From: Haliscomenobacter sp.
GTDB lineage: Bacteria; Bacteroidota; Bacteroidia; Chitinophagales; Saprospiraceae
Assembly (NCBI RefSeq): GCF_016718685.1
Contig: NZ_JADKCX010000005.1
Span: 1-64,000 of the forward strand
Length of the DNA stretch: 64,000 nucleotides
Direction: 5' to 3'
The translations under genes and the position numbers were made by a program. The notes below the pieces were generated by a model. It saw nothing but the letters and a program-made list of their open reading frames with translations, did no database searches and was not told where the DNA came from. Below are positions 17,510-26,773 of the stretch, one piece after another; the first letter of the stretch is position 1; the number at the start of each line of letters is the position of its first letter.

Positions 17510-18496
17510 ATGAAAATACACCTAAAATCCTGTGCCCGCATCCTCCCCGGTCCTGCGATCTGGTCTTCCCAGTTGGAAGCCCAAATTGGACTGGCTCCGG
17601 GTTGGGCCGAAAAAAACACAGGGGTGGCTTGCCGCTATTGGGCAGACCCCACGGAAAGCATTACCTCCCTGGCGGCAGCTGCCGTACGGTTGGCGCTGGA
17701 AGAAGCAGCCCTGGATTGCGCGGAATTGGATATGTTGATTTATGCCGGGGCTTCTTTTGACCACCCCATTCCCCACAATGCCTGCCTGATCAAACAAGCG
17801 CTGGAACAAGAAGAGGCTGATTTTCCTTGTTTTGATGTAGACGGTACCTGTTTGAGTTTTTTGCACGCCCTGGACATTGCGCACCTTTACCTGCAACACC
17901 GGGGCTTGCGCCGAGTGGCGATTGTAAGCGCAGAACTGCCCTCGCGGGCGCTCAATCCTGCCGATCCCAAAACGTATACCTTGTTTGGCGACGCTGCCGT
18001 GGCGGTCATTCTGGAAGCAAATCTGGACCAAGGCTACACACCTTCTCCTGCTTATTTCATCAATCAATCCGAAGGTGCCCAATTGGCTATTGTCCCTACA
18101 GGGGGAAGCAAACGGCGGGGTTCGGAACCCAACACGCCAGCAGATTCGTTTTTTTTTCAAATGAATGGCCGCCAACTCATTTCCATGACCCTGCGCTACC
18201 TGGATGGTTTTTTAAGCACCTTGGAACAGCGCACAGGTCAGTCCATTCAAGGGTATGATTACGTGGTGCCGCATCAAGCCAGTAGGTTTGGCAACGAATA
18301 TTTTATGCAACGTTATGCATTGGCCCCCGAGCGCGTGGTGAACACCCTGAGCACTTACGGCAATTGTGTGTCCGCCTCTATTCCCCTGGGATTGTATGCA
18401 TTGTATCAACAAGGGAAAACCCAAACGGGGACAGATCTGTTGTTGATTGGTACCGCGGCGGGACTGTCGATTGGTGCACTTCGATTAAAATTCTAA
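17510..18496 (+). CDS. 3-oxoacyl-ACP synthase III-like enzyme
   Basis: The 328-residue protein is a thiolase-fold KAS III. The catalytic triad is visible: Cys114 in DVDGTCLSFLHAL, His in YVVPHQAS and Asn in STYGNCVSASIP. These enzymes condense acyl-CoA or acyl-ACP with a malonyl unit, or in the OleA branch with a second acyl-CoA. FabH usually has GAC or TAC at the catalytic site; here it is GTC, so a specialised FabH paralogue or OleA-like role is possible. The ATG at 17510 is chosen because the homologous part begins there; the upstream frame runs through a repeat. Confidence 0.88.
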   Translation: MKIHLKSCARILPGPAIWSSQLEAQIGLAPGWAEKNTGVACRYWADPTESITSLAAAAVRLALEEAALDCAELDMLIYAGASFDHPIPHNACLIKQALEQEEADFPCFDVDGTCLSFLHALDIAHLYLQHRGLRRVAIVSAELPSRALNPADPKTYTLFGDAAVAVILEANLDQGYTPSPAYFINQSEGAQLAIVPTGGSKRRGSEPNTPADSFFFQMNGRQLISMTLRYLDGFLSTLEQRTGQSIQGYDYVVPHQASRFGNEYFMQRYALAPERVVNTLSTYGNCVSASIPLGLYALYQQGKTQTGTDLLLIGTAAGLSIGALRLKF

Positions 18497-18552
18497 TTTT
18501 TTCCAACGCTTTGCCCTGCAACAGCACGTCTAGCAAAATAAAAAAATCCGAC

Positions 18553-19043
18553 ATGAAAAAATTAACTTGGGTATTCACCCTTTGCCTGTTGATGGGTGCT
18601 TTTGCTTGTTCGCCAGAAGAAAATGACCAGTTGTCCAAGCTGAACAAGGGAGATGTTGATCATTTTGTATTTGGCAGGTACTTTGGCCATTGTTTGGGAA
18701 ATTGTACCACGGTGTATCAAGTTAAGGAAGATGGTCTTTATCCCGACCTGGTAGATCGTGGGTATCCAGATTCCAGCATTGCCTTTGTCTACACCATCCC
18801 TTTCGGCCGAATTTGTTACTTGGCAAAAAATTATTGGCAGATTTTCCTGATAAACTGATGAATGAAGAAGATGAAGTCTTTGGTTGCCCTGATTGCGCGG
18901 ATCAAGGTGGCTTTTATCTGGAAATCAAGCAGGGTAAGTCCACCCGGAGCTGGCGGATAGATACCAATGATGATCAAATTCCAGCTTACTTGAGCGCGTA
19001 CACGGCGAAAGTAGGGAAAGTAGTAGATGAGCTGGAAAAGTAG
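18553..19043 (+). CDS. Small lipoprotein of unknown function, frameshifted
   Basis: It begins MKKLTWVFTLCLLMGAFACS, a signal peptide with lipobox GAFAC. The mature part has paired cysteines (GHCLGNC and later GCPDC). The first frame ends after CYLAKNYWQIFLIN. A second frame continues from about 18813 with LLLGKKLLADFPDKL and runs to the stop at 19043. The two halves overlap and join with a one-base change near 18805-18815, giving a protein of about 163 residues. The GxC/CPxC content suggests metal or disulfide chemistry, but this is only a guess. Confidence 0.65.
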
Positions 19044-19052
19044 TTTTGGTGG

Positions 19053-19140
19053 CGTTAAAAACAAATGAGACATTAAAAGACCCGGCACTTCGACTTCGCT
19101 CAGTGACCGGGTCTTTTAATGTCTCATTTGTTTTAACGTT
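19053..19140. terminator. Long palindromic terminator with CGACTTCGCTC loop
   Basis: Two arms of about 37 bases (GTTAAAACAAATGAGACATT... and its complement) pair almost perfectly around the loop TCGACTTCGCTC, with the inner stem GACCCGG/CCGGGTC. T runs occur on both strands. It separates two convergent genes and should work in both directions. The loop matches the hairpin at 6949 although the stems differ. Confidence 0.85.
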
Positions 19141-22100
19141 TACCAGCCCGGCATAAAGTTCAACCCAAAGCCACCTTTCGCTCCTTTGAGCAACGGAATG
19201 GCGTAGTAGGGTTCCAGGATCAAGGCACCAAACAAGTTCACGCGTACCGAAGCACCTACCGAAGACAATGGCCGAATCAGGCTTTTGCCATTCGGGCCTT
19301 CAAAGTTGAACTGTTCAAAGCGCGTCCAGATGATCCCCGTGTCGAAGAAGAAATTCAAATCGGCAGGAACGATATTGGTCGTAATGAGCGCCAATTGTTT
19401 TGGACCAAGTAAGGGAATCCGCACTTCGGCGTTGAATACGCCAATTTTGGTGCCGATCAAGTTATCCAGGGTCACCAGGCCATCCCGTTCCAAATTCTGC
19501 GCAATGTTTCCCTGGAAGCCACGGACCCACCAAGGCGTGCCCAAATAGAGTGGAGGGAAAATCTCGGTGTTTTCGGAATCACGTCCGTAACGACCCGTAT
19601 GCATCACTCTGGCGGCAAAGGTAAAAGGCTTTTTGCGCAGGTAACCCCGGAAGTCGAGGGTGGGGTTCAAAAACTGTACATCCCCTAAATATTGACGAAA
19701 TCCTGCCCTGAAGCGATACCCTTGCAGCGGTGCAGTAAGGCCAAAGTTTGACTTGTCACCCACGATGGCAGCGCCCACTCCAGGCATGCTGAATCCCGGA
19801 AGATCCCCTATTTTTTCTTGGTCTTGTCCCAAAGACTGTCCACGTCCGCCGTAATAAAACGGATCGTATCGGCTGTATTCCTTAATTCTGCGCAATGATT
19901 GACTGATGCGGGTAAAATCGATCTCCGCTTCGGCGCGCAAAGTGGAAGAAAACGGATATTGGACAAATCCGGTAGCCCCACTCTGAAAAATACGGTATAC
20001 GTTGAATTGGTCAACGACCACAGTACCAACCTGGTTATTGTTTTCCAGGTAGCTAGAATCATAAGAATAATAAGGATAAGGGATGTGCATCAAAGAGCGA
20101 CCCCACTGGAATTTTCCCTTGCGGTTGATATAGGTTACCATACCGCCCAAATCCTGGATTTGTCCATTCAGCGCTACGTTCGCAATGATTTGGTTGTTGC
20201 CCAAAATATCGCTGAACAAGGCTTGAACACCCCCGGCTAGCCCCGCATTTGTACCAAAAAGGTTATTGCCCACGCCAAGGCCTCCCCCACCAGTAAGGAA
20301 GTCCAGTTTGAATTTGGATTTGTAAGGCTCTGCGGTCAACGGGGCTGTTTCACCAATAATTTCCTCATCAATGACGGCAATCTGTTGGTCTACGATACTT
20401 TTGATGGCCCGGTTGAGTCGAGGCAATTGCGCCGCAGCATAGGTGACATCGTTAGGATCAACCTTTTTGTCCAAAAAATCTTTAGACGTTGCCCGATAGA
20501 TGCTGTAGCCGCGTTTCCCGTAGAGGGTATACAATACCCGATCCCGCTTGCGGTCAACGGAAATGGCTGGTGAATAATGGGAAATGCCACTGATTCCCAC
20601 CGCCAAATCGGTCAGTTGCGTCAATTCCTTGGTATCAAGATTGTAACGATAGAGGTTGCGGTAACCATCCCGGTTGGACATAAAAATGATGTTGCCTGCC
20701 GTATCCAACTGTGGATTCAGGTTGTCAGCACCAGGAAAAACATCATCGTAATGGGTAACCTGCCCACCCACGATGTCGATCGAAGCCAGGTTGAACGTCA
20801 GGCGACCGTAAGTACGGCCATTTTCCCATGCTTTTTGATCAGTTGAAAAAAACAGGGTTTGCCCATCTTCTGACCAGGTGGGTTGAATCTCCGAATATTT
20901 ATCGTCGGTCAATTGTTTCAAGGTACGGGTGCGGATGTTGTAAGCGTACAAGTCCGTATGTCCTTCTTTCAGGCCAGCGACTACGATGGTTTTTCCATCC
21001 GGAGACCAGGTCGGGTTTGAGAAGGCTTGCAAATCAGCGGGCGCCAATTCATCCAGGGTCTTGCCCGTAAATGGACTTTTGATCAAGAGCACGTTGCGGC
21101 CACGTTTGAAACCCACCACCGCTACTCGTTTGCTGTCGGGCGACCAGGCTCCCGAAGACTCCAAAAAGTCGAAGAAGTCTACGTTTCCACCCCGGGCCGT
21201 ACTGGCCACGGTTTTCATGATTTGGCCATTGGTGGCATCCGCCAAAAAGATATCGGTTGAAAACAAGTTGCGCTCGGAGGTAAACAATACATACTTGCCA
21301 TCGGGGCTGATGGAGGGCGAAATGTTCATTTGGCCGCCATCCTTGTCGTCGAGAATGGGTTTGCCATAAGTGTTTTTTTCTTTCCCTGCTATCGATGGTT
21401 TAAACTGAGCCGTAATGGCATCCTGCCACAGTTTGCTGAAGTCTTTTTTGCTCATCCCCAGCACCATCGGCACAGCTGCGTCTACGCCATAAATGGCCAC
21501 AGCCTTGAAAAAAGGTTCAATGACCATGTCGGTCTTTAGCCCCGTCAAAAAAGACCAAAAAGCGTGTCCATAGCGGTACGGGAAGTATTTCGGATTGTTC
21601 AGCTGATCCAGCGTGGGCACATCGTCATTGAGCACGGCGTCGCGCATCCACATGGCAGTGTGGGGGTCAACACTGCCCGTCGACATGTATTCGGCCATGC
21701 CTTCCACTACCCAGAGAGGAAGGTTACCCAGGTTTTGGATGCTGGTTGAGTCGCCATTCAGGATGCGGTTGAACTGGAATGCGTGCACCAATTCGTGCCC
21801 AAGTACCTGGTAGGTAGCCTGGTTGGTCAGGGCAATCGGCATGATCACCCGGTTTTTAAAAGCTTCGGTTACCCCACCTGTACCAACACCCACACCACCA
21901 CTGATGGTATTGGTTTGTTGAAAATCGGCGTGATCGTTGTAAAAAATCAGTGGGTTCGTCGTTGCAAAGGTATCGGTCAACAAATTCTGATGGTAGCGGT
22001 ACCACAACTCGGCAAAATCGGCCAGGTCCTTGCGCCGATCAGCGTTTTTGAGGTAGGAATAAATCTCAAAATTAGGAGAGCGGTACACGTCAAAATTGAA

Positions 22101-22208
22101 GGACTCATAACTGGGCTTGTTGCGACCGAAGTATTCCTGAGCTGACAAAGTTCCGGTAAAGGCCAGCAAAAAAGCCGCTAAAGTCCATAGCTTACTACGG
22201 TGTCTCAT
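19140..22208 (-). CDS. Zincin-like/TolB-propeller/outer-membrane barrel fusion protein
   Basis: The protein of about 1022 residues has a signal peptide (MRHRSKLWTLAAFLLAFTGT, cut near SAQ). A peptidase-MA-like region holds HELVH at residues 138-142, a HExxH zinc motif, with a downstream EGMAEY that could provide the third ligand. Several TolB/PD40 beta-propeller repeats follow (for example ISPDGKYVLFTSERN, SPDGKTIVVAG). The C-terminal half looks like an Omp85/surface-antigen-type barrel ending in FGLNFMPGW. The start at 22208 fits the signal peptide. The combination suggests a surface or periplasmic peptidase tethered to its own outer-membrane barrel; the substrate is unknown. Confidence 0.88.
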   Translation of the reverse strand: MRHRSKLWTLAAFLLAFTGTLSAQEYFGRNKPSYESFNFDVYRSPNFEIYSYLKNADRRKDLADFAELWYRYHQNLLTDTFATTNPLIFYNDHADFQQTNTISGGVGVGTGGVTEAFKNRVIMPIALTNQATYQVLGHELVHAFQFNRILNGDSTSIQNLGNLPLWVVEGMAEYMSTGSVDPHTAMWMRDAVLNDDVPTLDQLNNPKYFPYRYGHAFWSFLTGLKTDMVIEPFFKAVAIYGVDAAVPMVLGMSKKDFSKLWQDAITAQFKPSIAGKEKNTYGKPILDDKDGGQMNISPSISPDGKYVLFTSERNLFSTDIFLADATNGQIMKTVASTARGGNVDFFDFLESSGAWSPDSKRVAVVGFKRGRNVLLIKSPFTGKTLDELAPADLQAFSNPTWSPDGKTIVVAGLKEGHTDLYAYNIRTRTLKQLTDDKYSEIQPTWSEDGQTLFFSTDQKAWENGRTYGRLTFNLASIDIVGGQVTHYDDVFPGADNLNPQLDTAGNIIFMSNRDGYRNLYRYNLDTKELTQLTDLAVGISGISHYSPAISVDRKRDRVLYTLYGKRGYSIYRATSKDFLDKKVDPNDVTYAAAQLPRLNRAIKSIVDQQIAVIDEEIIGETAPLTAEPYKSKFKLDFLTGGGGLGVGNNLFGTNAGLAGGVQALFSDILGNNQIIANVALNGQIQDLGGMVTYINRKGKFQWGRSLMHIPYPYYSYDSSYLENNNQVGTVVVDQFNVYRIFQSGATGFVQYPFSSTLRAEAEIDFTRISQSLRRIKEYSRYDPFYYGGRGQSLGQDQEKIGDLPGFSMPGVGAAIVGDKSNFGLTAPLQGYRFRAGFRQYLGDVQFLNPTLDFRGYLRKKPFTFAARVMHTGRYGRDSENTEIFPPLYLGTPWWVRGFQGNIAQNLERDGLVTLDNLIGTKIGVFNAEVRIPLLGPKQLALITTNIVPADLNFFFDTGIIWTRFEQFNFEGPNGKSLIRPLSSVGASVRVNLFGALILEPYYAIPLLKGAKGGFGLNFMPGW

Positions 22209-22386
22209 ACGGTATGTTTTTCTTTGAAACGTTCTCATGTTGCCAAATGGATTGTCGAAATTACAACTTATTAACAATTTAACAGACCACTTTGTAACGG
22301 TTTGAGCTAGTGTATTTTGGTTAAAAATGTCTTAAACTCAATTTCCAGGCAATACAGCGGACAAAAAAAAGAGGTTTTGGCCGAAA

Positions 22387-22418
22387 TTGTGGAATATCAA
22401 TCCCTTATTTTAACTTTG
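22387..22418 (+). promoter_or_regulatory. Predicted promoter of the bestrophin gene
   Basis: TAACTTTG at 22411-22418 fits TAnnTTTG, with a TTG at 22387-22389 as a possible -33 box 21 bases upstream. The start codon follows 32 bases later. Confidence 0.4.
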
Positions 22419-22450
22419 GAACTTGCCCTAACCCGAAACACAATAGTAGC

Positions 22451-23449
22451 ATGTACACCAAAAGAAACTACGATTTCTGGATGACCTTCAACTGGTCCAG
22501 ACGCCCATTTTTCATTGCCCTTTTGTACGCACTGCCCATCACTGCCTTGAGTCATTTTACAGGAATTGACTTTTCCCTGCCCTGGCAACCGATCAGTGTA
22601 CTGGGGATTGCGGTGGCTTTTTATCTGGGCTTCAAAAACAACAGTTCCTATGACCGTACCTGGGAAGCCCGGAAAATTTGGGGCGGGATCGTCAACAACA
22701 GCCGCACTTTTGGTGCCGCCCTCAATTCCTTCATCCAAACCGGAGACAAAACCGAAGACCTCAAAATCCGGCAGCGCCTGATTTATCGGCACATTGCCTG
22801 GCTGACGGCCTTACGCTACCAGTTGAGGTTGAGCCGGGATTGGGAACACAAGGAAGATCGTGTAAAAGGACTCTACTCACCAACCATTTGTGAAGAATAC
22901 TTCAACAATATGGACAAAGAAGTAATGAATCTCATTAGCGAAGAAGAGTTTGAGCTTTACAAACCCAAGGCGAATATTGCCACCCAAATCATGGCCACCC
23001 AGAGCCGCGAGTTGCAAGCTCTGCACGATCTGGGGTATTTTGATGGTTTTCGGCACATGGAGTTTCATCGCTTGATCGCTGAGTTTTATGCGGATCAAGG
23101 GCGCAGCGAGCGAATCAAAAACTTCCCCTTCCCGCGTCAATATGCTTCGGTAGCGCTGTGGAATACCTTTGTGTTTTCCGCACTTTTGCCCTGGGGCTTG
23201 TTGAGCGTTTTTACTGAAGATACCGATGCCTGGCACATTTGGCTGACCGTGCCTTTTTCGGGCCTGATCACCTGGGTGTTTTTTTTGATGGAAAAAATCG
23301 GAGATTATTCAGAAAATCCCTTTGAAGGGGCTTACAATGACGTGCCGATTACTTCTATTTCCAGAGCGATTGAAATTGACCTGCGGGAAATGCTGGGGGA
23401 GACGGAGGTGCCGAAGCCGATTGCAGCGGTGGATGGGTTTTTGATGTAA
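22451..23449 (+). CDS. Bestrophin family anion channel
   Basis: The 332-residue protein belongs to the bestrophin/UPF0187 family of pentameric channels. Visible landmarks are an N-terminal RNYDFWMTFNWSRRPF, the first membrane helices with GIAVAFYLGFKNNSSYDRTWEAR (the conserved NxxxYxRxWEAR stretch) and a second hydrophobic hairpin near WNTFVFSALLPWGLLSVF. The C-terminal segment MEKIGDYSENPFEGAYNDVP matches the family's conserved ENPF/GxDxND-like calcium-clasp region. Bacterial members can conduct cations or anions. No linked gene suggests a specific role. Confidence 0.92.
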   Translation: MYTKRNYDFWMTFNWSRRPFFIALLYALPITALSHFTGIDFSLPWQPISVLGIAVAFYLGFKNNSSYDRTWEARKIWGGIVNNSRTFGAALNSFIQTGDKTEDLKIRQRLIYRHIAWLTALRYQLRLSRDWEHKEDRVKGLYSPTICEEYFNNMDKEVMNLISEEEFELYKPKANIATQIMATQSRELQALHDLGYFDGFRHMEFHRLIAEFYADQGRSERIKNFPFPRQYASVALWNTFVFSALLPWGLLSVFTEDTDAWHIWLTVPFSGLITWVFFLMEKIGDYSENPFEGAYNDVPITSISRAIEIDLREMLGETEVPKPIAAVDGFLM

Positions 23450-23489
23450 AGTGAAGGATGTTATTAAACAAGTTTTCTAAAGCACTACA

Positions 23490-23768
23490 ATGGACGTACA
23501 ACTCCATACCACCGAAAAAAACGGCTACTTCTACATCGAAGTAGACGGTGTAATGCAGGCACAAATGACCTTCGTATTCGCAGGCCCCGAGCGCATCATC
23601 ATCGACCATACCGAGGTGCAGCCCGGCAATGAAGGCAAAGGATACGGCAAAAAAATGGTGAGCGCAGCAGTAGACTATGCTCGGGAGAAGCACATCAAAA
23701 TCATCCCCTTGTGCCCTTTTGCAAAAAGTGTGTTTGATCGGGTGCCGGAGTTTCGGGATGTGTTGTAG
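23490..23768 (+). CDS. Small GNAT-fold N-acetyltransferase (YjdJ-like)
   Basis: This 92-residue protein is one short GNAT domain of the YjdJ/GCN5-like type: VDGVMQAQMTFVF, then IIDHTEVQPGNEGKGYGKKM. The last part carries the acetyl-CoA loop (Q/R-x-x-G-x-G/A: EGKGYG). The C-terminus CPFAKSVFDRVPEF resembles the conserved CPFV...Y segment of this subfamily. The acceptor is unknown. It stands alone between the bestrophin and symporter genes. Confidence 0.88.
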   Translation: MDVQLHTTEKNGYFYIEVDGVMQAQMTFVFAGPERIIIDHTEVQPGNEGKGYGKKMVSAAVDYAREKHIKIIPLCPFAKSVFDRVPEFRDVL

Positions 23769-23818
23769 CAATTTGGAATAATTTACTAGATTTAACCCGA
23801 ATCCTTACTACACCTAAA

Positions 23819-23848
23819 GTGGGCACCCACAGAGGGATGCCCCTACAA
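23819..23848. repeat. GC-rich inverted motif of a widespread type
   Basis: GTGGGCACCCACAGAGGGATGCCCCTAC shows complementary GGGCA/TGCCC ends around CACAGAGGGA. Similar GTAGGGGC...GCCC elements are dispersed in many bacterial genomes. It sits in the leader of the symporter gene, and an upstream alternative start at 23819 would translate it, which argues against that start. Confidence 0.5.
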
Positions 23849-23860
23849 ACCTGCGAAAAT

Positions 23861-25282
23861 ATGCTCCTGACCTTCATCATCCTTTACCTCTCCGTCACCT
23901 TGCTGATTGGCTGGTGGGCTTCGCGAAGGGTTCACTCTACGGCAGACTTTGTCATTGCGGGCAAGAACCTACCTACTCCAATACTTGCGGCGGGGCTGTT
24001 TGCCACCTGGTTTGGTTCAGAGACGGTGATGGGCGCGCCTTCTTCCTTCATCGAAGGTGGACTGTTGGGGGTGATGGAAGACCCTTTTGGAGCAGCCATG
24101 TGCCTGGTTCTGGTAGGGCTGATCTACGCCAGGCCACTTTATCGGTTAAACATCCTCACCTTTAACGATTTCTATCGGATGCGTTTCAACCGCACCACAG
24201 AGATCGTTTCGGCCATCTTTATGGTACCTTCCTATTTTGGCTGGATCGCGGCACAATTGGTGGCCCTGGCCATTGTGATGAAGTCGCTGGTGGGGCTCCC
24301 GCTTACTTACGGGATTTTGATGTGTACGGTCATCACGGTCATTTACACCTACATCGGAGGGATGTGGGCAGTGTCGATCACCGATTTTGTACAAACCATC
24401 ATGATTGTGATTGGTTTGGCCATTCTGACCTCCGTCATGTACCAACGCGTGGGTGGCTGGCAAAACATCCAGTCCAACGTACCCAAAGACTTCTTCCGCT
24501 TTTTGCCCCATGCCGGCTGGAACCACTGGATTGAATACCTCGCTGCCTGGATGACCATCGGTCTGGGTTCCATTCCCCAACAAGACGTCTTCCAACGGGT
24601 CATGTCGGCCCGCAATGCCAACATTGCAGTGCGTGCCTGTATCATCGGGGGCGTAATGTACCTCACCATTGGCTTTATGCCTTTGCTCATCGGGTTGTGC
24701 GGGCGCATCCTCTACCCGGAAATGTTGGATGGCGACCCCCAAATGATTTTGCCGGAAATGGTGCTGGCGCATGGCAGTCTGGCTTTGCAAATTTTATTTT
24801 TCGGGGCGCTGCTTTCGGCTATCTTGAGTACTACTTCCGGGGCAATGCTGGCTCCGGCTACGGTACTCGGCGAGAACCTCGTCAAACCTTTTCTTAAAAA
24901 CCCGACTGACAAAATGATGCTGAACATCATGCGTTTTTCCGTCGTTTTGGTAGCCATCTGTTCGGCAATTATGGCCAATATGAAGTCCAATATTTACGAA
25001 CTGGTGGGTGATTCATCGTCCCTGAGTCTGGTTTCCCTTTTTGTGCCCCTCACGGCGGGTTTGTTCTGGAAACGGGCGTCTTCGGTAGGTGCAGTAGCCT
25101 CCATGTTAATCGGAATGCTGGTCTGGGTTTTTAATGAATACATCCAACCCAGCGAAATGCCCAGCTTGGTACCCGGTTTAATGGCCTCAATTCTGGCCAT
25201 GATCATCGGTAGCTTATTTTGGAAGGATCAGAGTTATGCTGATTATACCGAAGAAGCAGCCAATCGGAGTGGAATGGTGTAA
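23861..25282 (+). CDS. Sodium:solute symporter family protein
   Basis: The 473-residue protein from the ATG at 23861 has about 13 hydrophobic segments and belongs to the SSS family (the fold of the proline and sugar Na+ symporters). Landmarks include FVIAGKNLPTPILAAGLFATWFG in the first helices and the AAWMTIGLGSIPQQDVFQRV stretch. GALLSAILSTTSGAMLAPAT contains the small-residue and Ser/Thr positions that form the second sodium site. It directly precedes nagA on the same strand, so an amino-sugar or sugar substrate is plausible but not shown. Confidence 0.9.
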   Translation: MLLTFIILYLSVTLLIGWWASRRVHSTADFVIAGKNLPTPILAAGLFATWFGSETVMGAPSSFIEGGLLGVMEDPFGAAMCLVLVGLIYARPLYRLNILTFNDFYRMRFNRTTEIVSAIFMVPSYFGWIAAQLVALAIVMKSLVGLPLTYGILMCTVITVIYTYIGGMWAVSITDFVQTIMIVIGLAILTSVMYQRVGGWQNIQSNVPKDFFRFLPHAGWNHWIEYLAAWMTIGLGSIPQQDVFQRVMSARNANIAVRACIIGGVMYLTIGFMPLLIGLCGRILYPEMLDGDPQMILPEMVLAHGSLALQILFFGALLSAILSTTSGAMLAPATVLGENLVKPFLKNPTDKMMLNIMRFSVVLVAICSAIMANMKSNIYELVGDSSSLSLVSLFVPLTAGLFWKRASSVGAVASMLIGMLVWVFNEYIQPSEMPSLVPGLMASILAMIIGSLFWKDQSYADYTEEAANRSGMV

Positions 25283-25421
25283 GGTTTGAAGGTTTCGGTT
25301 GAAGGTTGAAAAGCCAGCAAAGTGCAAGGTTCAAAGTTCATTAGCACAACCTTCTGCTACTCGAACCTCAACCCTAAACTTTTCAATCCTCAACTCCCAC
25401 CCTTTAAACTTTTCAACTCAA
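25282..25421. repeat. Inverted array of GGTTGAA-type words upstream of nagA
   Basis: The left arm has GGTTTGAAGGTTTCGGTTGAAGG-like words. The right arm holds CTTTTCAATCC and CTTTTCAACTC, its complement in part. The reading frame upstream of nagA passes through it without family similarity. It belongs to the same class as the arrays at 4909, 49029 and 63235. Confidence 0.65.
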
Positions 25422-26594
25422 ATGTCCATCATCCTCCGCAACGGTACCATCTACCAACCCCATCAAATCATCACTGCCGGCGACATCTGGCTGGAAGATG
25501 GGCGCATCAAAGCCATTTCCACTGAGCCCATTCGCGATGTGGGTGAAAACACCCTCGTCATTGACGTGGAAGGCAGCATCATTTCACCGGGGTTTATTGA
25601 TTTGCACATTTACGGGGGCGGAGGAGCTTCGGTTTTGGATGCAGATCCAGAGTCGGTGAGCACCATTTTGCACACCCACGCCCAGTACGGCACCACGGGC
25701 ATGCTGGTATCAACCGTTACTGCCGAAATTCCCTTGTTGTTGAAAGCCTTAAAAGCCGTCGATCTGGCGGCACAAAAAAGCCCCGCCGAAACGCGTGGTG
25801 CCAAGGTGCTGGGCGTCCACCTGGAAAGTTGTTTTTTGGCTCCACCCCGGCGCGGTGCGCACAAACTGGAGTGGCTGAAAGACCCCGACATCGAACTGTT
25901 TCAATCCCTGCAAGACGCCAGTGGCGGCCGCATCAAACTGATGACCATCGCCCCGGAATTGCCCGGCGCTGCCGAGTTGATTGAATACGTTTGGAAACAA
26001 GGGGTGGTCGCCAGCTTTGGGCATTCCGCTGCTGATTACGATACGGCCACGTATTGGATTCGCAAAGGCATGCACATTTGTACCCATTTGTTCAATGCCA
26101 TGAATGGTTTTGCACACCGGGCCCCGGGTGGCGCAGGCGCGTTTTTGACCGAAGATGCGGCCATGGTTCAAATCATTCCCGACGGCATCCACGTGCATCC
26201 CGTGGGTTTGGAGTTGGCTTACCGCGCCAAAGGAGCCGACAAAATTTGTCTGGTCACCGATTCCCTGCTGGTGGCGGGTACGGACATCACGGAGTTTTAC
26301 TTTTTTGACCGCCTGGCCACCGCTACCGATCGGGCCTGTTTCCTACCCGATGGCACCCTGTCGGGCAGTAGGCTCACCATGAATCGGGCGGTACAACTTT
26401 TTCAGGAGAGTACCAGCGCCACCCTGCAAGAGACCCTGCACATGGCCTCGCTCAATCCGGCCAAAGCCATTGGACTGGATCAACACAAAGGCTCGCTCGA
26501 AGTAGGAAAAGACGCCGATGTGCTGGTTTTAGACCAAAATTTGAATGTACTGCTGGCTTTTGTGGAAGGGATCAGGGTAGCTGGTGGGCAATAA
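25422..26594 (+). CDS. nagA: N-acetylglucosamine-6-phosphate deacetylase
   Basis: NagA removes the acetyl group from GlcNAc-6-P to give GlcN-6-P and acetate in amino-sugar recycling. The 390-residue protein from 25422 has the amidohydrolase fold. Its landmarks are FIDLHIYGGGG, the metal-site motif HLESCF, the ligands in GHSAADY and CTHLFNAM, and the substrate loop with IPDGIHVHP. The catalytic Asp lies in CLVTDSL. The family more often has HLEGPF and TDAM at these places, so small substrate differences are possible. The start at 25422 avoids translating a repeat. Confidence 0.9.
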   Translation: MSIILRNGTIYQPHQIITAGDIWLEDGRIKAISTEPIRDVGENTLVIDVEGSIISPGFIDLHIYGGGGASVLDADPESVSTILHTHAQYGTTGMLVSTVTAEIPLLLKALKAVDLAAQKSPAETRGAKVLGVHLESCFLAPPRRGAHKLEWLKDPDIELFQSLQDASGGRIKLMTIAPELPGAAELIEYVWKQGVVASFGHSAADYDTATYWIRKGMHICTHLFNAMNGFAHRAPGGAGAFLTEDAAMVQIIPDGIHVHPVGLELAYRAKGADKICLVTDSLLVAGTDITEFYFFDRLATATDRACFLPDGTLSGSRLTMNRAVQLFQESTSATLQETLHMASLNPAKAIGLDQHKGSLEVGKDADVLVLDQNLNVLLAFVEGIRVAGGQ

Positions 26595-26773
26595 ATTTAT
26601 GGATCATTTGTTGAATTCGAAAAAAGGGGTATTTTTACCAATGCCTTTGATTAGCTCCTGACACATCACGGATGTATTGGGCGCTTCCTTACAATTTCCA
26701 CAACCTTTCTGGAAAAATGATTTCGACCTGTCGGTTCACCCTCAGGATCATTACCTATTTATGCCATAAACTC

